Of a stretch of 64,000 nt of DNA, positions 60,070 through 64,000 are shown piece after piece. Under the pieces are notes generated by a model. That model saw nothing but the letters and a program-made list of their open reading frames with translations, ran no database searches and was not told where the DNA came from. Made by a program: the position numbers and the translations under genes. The stretch is taken from positions 1,746,974 to 1,810,973 of the forward strand of contig JAREIK010002440.1 in NCBI GenBank assembly GCA_029783825.1. Direction: 5' to 3'. The DNA comes from Sapria himalayana. Its lineage: Eukaryota; Streptophyta; Magnoliopsida; Malpighiales; Rafflesiaceae. Each line of letters opens with the position of its first letter. Within the stretch, counting starts at the first letter, position 1.

Positions 60070-62900
60070 CAGCAGCATCACAAACTATTATATGGTTTGT
60101 AGTGTGATTCATATTATTTTTTTTATAACTTATTAATCTTAACACATTATGCCTAATCTGAATACCAAACAAAGTATTTCAATCAACTACAAATTATTTT
60201 CCCATCATTTGCAATTTAACACATAATAAGAAATAACTTTTAAGATTATGAAATTTGCTTGTAAAACTTCTAATTGTATCATAAAAGGCTATTAGACCAA
60301 ATACATGTCTTGTATGGAGTCGTTGAGCTTTCTCTCGAGGCATGAACATATTGTATGAGTTGGTATCATTAAAAGGTGGAAAAGGTTTCAGAATCAACCA
60401 CACCCCATTCAATTACACCAAACACTTAGGGAAAATGTCAGTAAGATGAAAATAATTCAAAACACAAATAAATAGCAAGAAGGCAATAGGATCTAAAAAA
60501 GTAGTTTCTATGATTCATTAATCATTGAAACTATTATTTATGAGTAATATCAAACATAGAAGCATCAAAATGACCGTGTTGTGCTGGAATAAAGCTATGA
60601 CTCTAGATAGATTTTTGTCCAATAAGTCACATCATGTGCCTTCTTCAAATTCACCTTAGTATCATCCACATTAACAATTATTTTCATAACTACATGGGCT
60701 TTTGTGCATATAACATATTGCTTCTACTTAGTAGTATTCACTATTGTTATAACTTCAATAGCCTTAATTTGATGATGCACATTACATAAATGCTTATAAC
60801 TGCCTCATAAGATCAAATGTACTTAGAAATCTTCTAAATTCTAAAAAATATGTGCAAATAATAAATTAATATTCACTAGTTTGGTGTTCTCCTTAAAACT
60901 ATAATTCTACATAAATACTTCATCCACCAATATCTTCTAGCAAGATTCAATTAAAAATACTTTTCATAAAATTTTTACCTGCAATTAAGCGTGACTTGAA
61001 TTTCAACCCACAATGGAATAGTTATGTAAATGTATGCAACAAAAAAAATAGAATGGAAACACATTTCTAATGTTATTTTGCTAACTTTCTTTGGATGGTG
61101 AGAACTCTTGACTATATTCTTTTTCTACTCATGAGAAGCCTCTCTTTTAGGACCTTGTCCTATTGTTCGAATCTCATCTAGCTTTATTATTATCACATCC
61201 ACTTGTGGGAAAACTAGTAGTTACATCGTCACCTTGGTCCTAACTTAAAAGTAAAAATAAGCCTCCTCCTCAATATTTGGAAATAATGTAAAAAATAAAA
61301 GATGATTCCCCAACAACAAGTGCACTCTTATATATCTATATAGAGAGGTCTTTTCAATTCATGACATGTATGACTCTTTCATGACTACTCAATATCATTT
61401 TGGGTAAAAAAAAATCTTAAACCACTCTCTCTTAGCTTCTATCAATCATAGAAATCTCAATAGATAAGACGTTAAGAGAGTCTTCTAAGAGGAAATACTG
61501 ATTAAACCTAATGATGATTAAAACTCATTAATAGCGTATGTTTGGTACCAACAAAAGGAGGAACTGAAACTATGTCATGGTTTCTTTTTGTAAGTAATAC
61601 TTAATATCTCATCTTAGTCTTATTGATCAAGCAGGATTAGTATAAGTTATCCTAGTTGAATCTACCCAGTCATATAACTAGAACACCCCATCTATTTTTT
61701 ATAAAATAAAGAAAAGATAATAGAAATTAAGAAAGCAATGGCAAAAAAAGTGTCTTAGATACTATATACAACACAACACTTCAAGGAAAAATTGCATCCT
61801 AAATAGAAAGTTGATTACCAAGAAAGTATCATTCCAATAACTAATGGTCAAGAAAAATTTATTTTCCTCTAACTTTAATGAAATAAAGAGGTCAATTAAC
61901 ATTTGAAGGTTAGGTTTTTGTAGTGACATGAAAAGGAAGCCTCTAGCCCAAAATTAAAGTGTAAGATAAATAAAACACCTACCAAGATAATGTCCAAATG
62001 ATATATAAGATTCAACACATTGTGTACCAGTAAGATGCGAATAATATTATGATGGATTTGAAAGGGTCTTCAAAAAAATCAAAATTTTCTTACATATGGG
62101 ATAAAAGAAATGGTAACACTATTGGGACATATTCTTTCATATAGGTTAAGTTTTTTATTGATGTAGCTGGATCATCAAAAAGTTTCATCCCTAACTCAAA
62201 TAGACTATAATGGAAAACATAAAATTTGTTCTAATCTATCTCGCATCCACCTAATGACTAAGAGAAAGTTTTGACTTAGGAGATCCTGGGATGAACATGG
62301 TGGTGGAGACTTTATTTTGCCCTCATTTTATGAAAAACTTTTAAAATTCTAAAGAAAAGAACTAGGGGTTTATTTAAAAAAAATTTATTGGAATGAACTA
62401 GCTTCAAAGCTCCTAGAATATTGAGTGAGAAAACTCCTAAGGCTTATCCAATTAGCATGTCATAACCCTATCTTGAGATATGCATGCCAAAAGCTTTTAA
62501 TTTATTAAACTACTTTTACAAAAAAAGGAAGTACATATTTTCCCTTTTCTACAAATTTGTTAGATGACACTCTAACAACCTCAACAAAAAAAGAGTGTGG
62601 TGAGGACCTAATAAATCACACCTCATAAAAATAGCCTTCAATAAATACCAAGGAATCGTTTAAAGGGTTCCTTCATCCATACAAAAAAAAAACTTTCGAG
62701 AAGGGACCCTACCAGGTAGCCTCAAAACAAGGCGAACCAAAACCAAGCTTTCAACAAGAAACTTCTTTGCTAGCATGCCCCACACGTATGACACAATATT
62801 GAATATTATACCACTGCATAAAAGTAATATTCATTGGTCATTATTGATTTATGAATCATGTCAAAAGACAACTACTACTCTCCAACTATAAAAGACTTAG
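60070..62900. other. Gene-free region, possible ancient retroelement interior
   Basis: The sequence is less AT-rich than its surroundings in places, notably 62620-62800 (GGGACCCTACCAGGTAGCC). Many CA/TG positions look like decayed CpG. No readable domain was found on either strand, so no assignment is made. The frame at 60194-60412 has no known motif. Confidence 0.35.
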
Positions 62901-64000
62901 AAACAAAAATCTAGGCATGCAGTCCTATACCTCCATTTTTAGTAGAAACACTACATTATTTTCTTCAAAAACCAACTAAACGTCATTAAGTTTGGTTGGG
63001 TAGCTTAACTTGTCCTCATATTTTTACATGGAAGAATAAACTTCTAATGAATAAGAGTTGAAGAATTCTATTATGCAAAAAGCAAAATCAATTGATCCCC
63101 ATGAATCAAGATGATTCATAATCCAAATAATTTGGTCATAATAATTATGTCATCTAAATTACATCGATGACTATAATGTTTTTGTTATTAACTATTTTAG
63201 TTTCATGGGTATTGAGTTGTCACATAATGAAGTGAGAAAAACTATGTAAGAATTTGAGTCAATTATGTCTAGATATTTTTTAACATCACACACAAAGGTA
63301 TGAAATTTTTTATAATTTATGTATGTATCTCAAATAGTAACATACATAAAAAATCAATATTTCTCTTAAATTTTTTTTCATGAATCAATTCAAGGACAAA
63401 TTATATATATAAATCATCAAGCATGCTTGGTATATCCTTGTGTATGTGTCATAAAACATTTTGTAGCATCATGTTGTAATATTAAAAATAATTCAATATT
63501 GTTTGATCTTAAATTGATGCTACTAAATAATTTTTTATGATATGTGATTAATAGTTGATGATAATTCCTTGTAATCTTTAATATTATTAGTATGTTTTTA
63601 AATATAATGGTCATTTGATATCACATGATAATAATTCATGATGTTATTTGATAACTTTACAAAAGTATTTGAAAACTTGATGATTGATGTTCAATCTAAA
63701 ACAATCATTTTGTGATTCTTTTCAATACTACATGGTTATTGTTGATGATATATGTTCAATTATAAATATTCTTAATCATTACCTAGTTTTTGATATCTAT
63801 CAAAATATTTCTATTAATTTTGATGATCATTTATAATTTTCAATAATTTTTAATCACAATCAAATGATTTTTTCATAAAAATCTGAAAAAAGTCTATAAA
63901 TGATAAAATAATTTTTAAAAATCTTAATTACCATGAAATATAATGTTATTTTTATGAATATTGCATACAAAAACTAAAAAATGAAAATAATATATGAACC
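62900..64000. other. AT-rich DNA, no feature seen
   Basis: No element end, repeat or coding motif recognised, apart from short frames expected by chance (for example 63417-63614). Confidence 0.5.

Noticed and set aside
60070..62900. Gypsy-type polyprotein
   Set aside because: The texture suggests an old retroelement, but no readable protease, reverse transcriptase or integrase motif was found on either strand.

Overview
This is a plant nuclear DNA window. It is strongly AT-rich, has GT-AG spliced exons, and is packed with Ty1/copia, CACTA (En/Spm) and hAT-type elements in many states of decay. Nothing looks bacterial or organellar. The species is not resolved; an angiosperm with large, transposon-filled introns fits. 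All gene calls rest on reading translations and motifs by eye.

One host gene is present: a monodehydroascorbate reductase of the peroxisomal MDAR4 type, on the minus strand. Four exons are recognised at 36077-35958, 35486-35435, 31903-31823 and 18947-18829. They join in frame (phases 0, 1, 1) to give residues 1-124 of a protein normally near 480-490 residues. Intron 1 is 471 bp, intron 2 is 3.5 kb and intron 3 is 12.9 kb. Intron 4 runs off the left edge after at least 18.8 kb, with no further exon seen. Most of the left 36 kb is therefore intron.

Layout. Positions 1-12.5 kb (intron 4) hold a cluster of GC-rich hAT-type elements with TAGAGGTGTCAAA-like ends; the larger ones carry an AT-rich interior here called R1. 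Positions 12.95-16.3 kb hold a decayed copia pol (Copia-3) split by a second kind of hAT-like element with an exact 8-bp target duplication. A 0.38-kb tandem duplication follows at 16.8-17.6 kb, then exon 4. Intron 3 holds a minus-strand copia 5' LTR plus gag (Copia-4), a plus-strand copia with both LTRs (Copia-1) broken by hAT DNA, another R1-bearing hAT element, and a 2.4-kb extremely AT-rich stretch. Intron 2 holds a MITE-like element and small tandem duplications.

Upstream of the gene, about 210 bp before the start codon, lies an 11.6-kb CACTA element (CACTA-A, about 36288-47862). Its two genes, a TNP2-like transposase and a Transposase_24-like gene, are both broken. Its TNP2 gene is interrupted by other CACTA-derived DNA (38286-42762). 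Positions 47.9-50.3 kb are microsatellites and a degenerate 78-bp tandem array. Positions 51.3-56.2 kb are Copia-2, whose gag region carries a 0.57-kb tandem duplication. Positions 58.3-60 kb hold a truncated CACTA (CACTA-D) related to the nested one, plus a TATATGTACATA-type array. The last 4 kb has no recognisable gene.

The strongest points for follow-up are the giant-intron MDAR4 gene with a CACTA element at its promoter, the R1-bearing hAT family (with an empty-site paralogue proving one insertion), and the nested insertion history.
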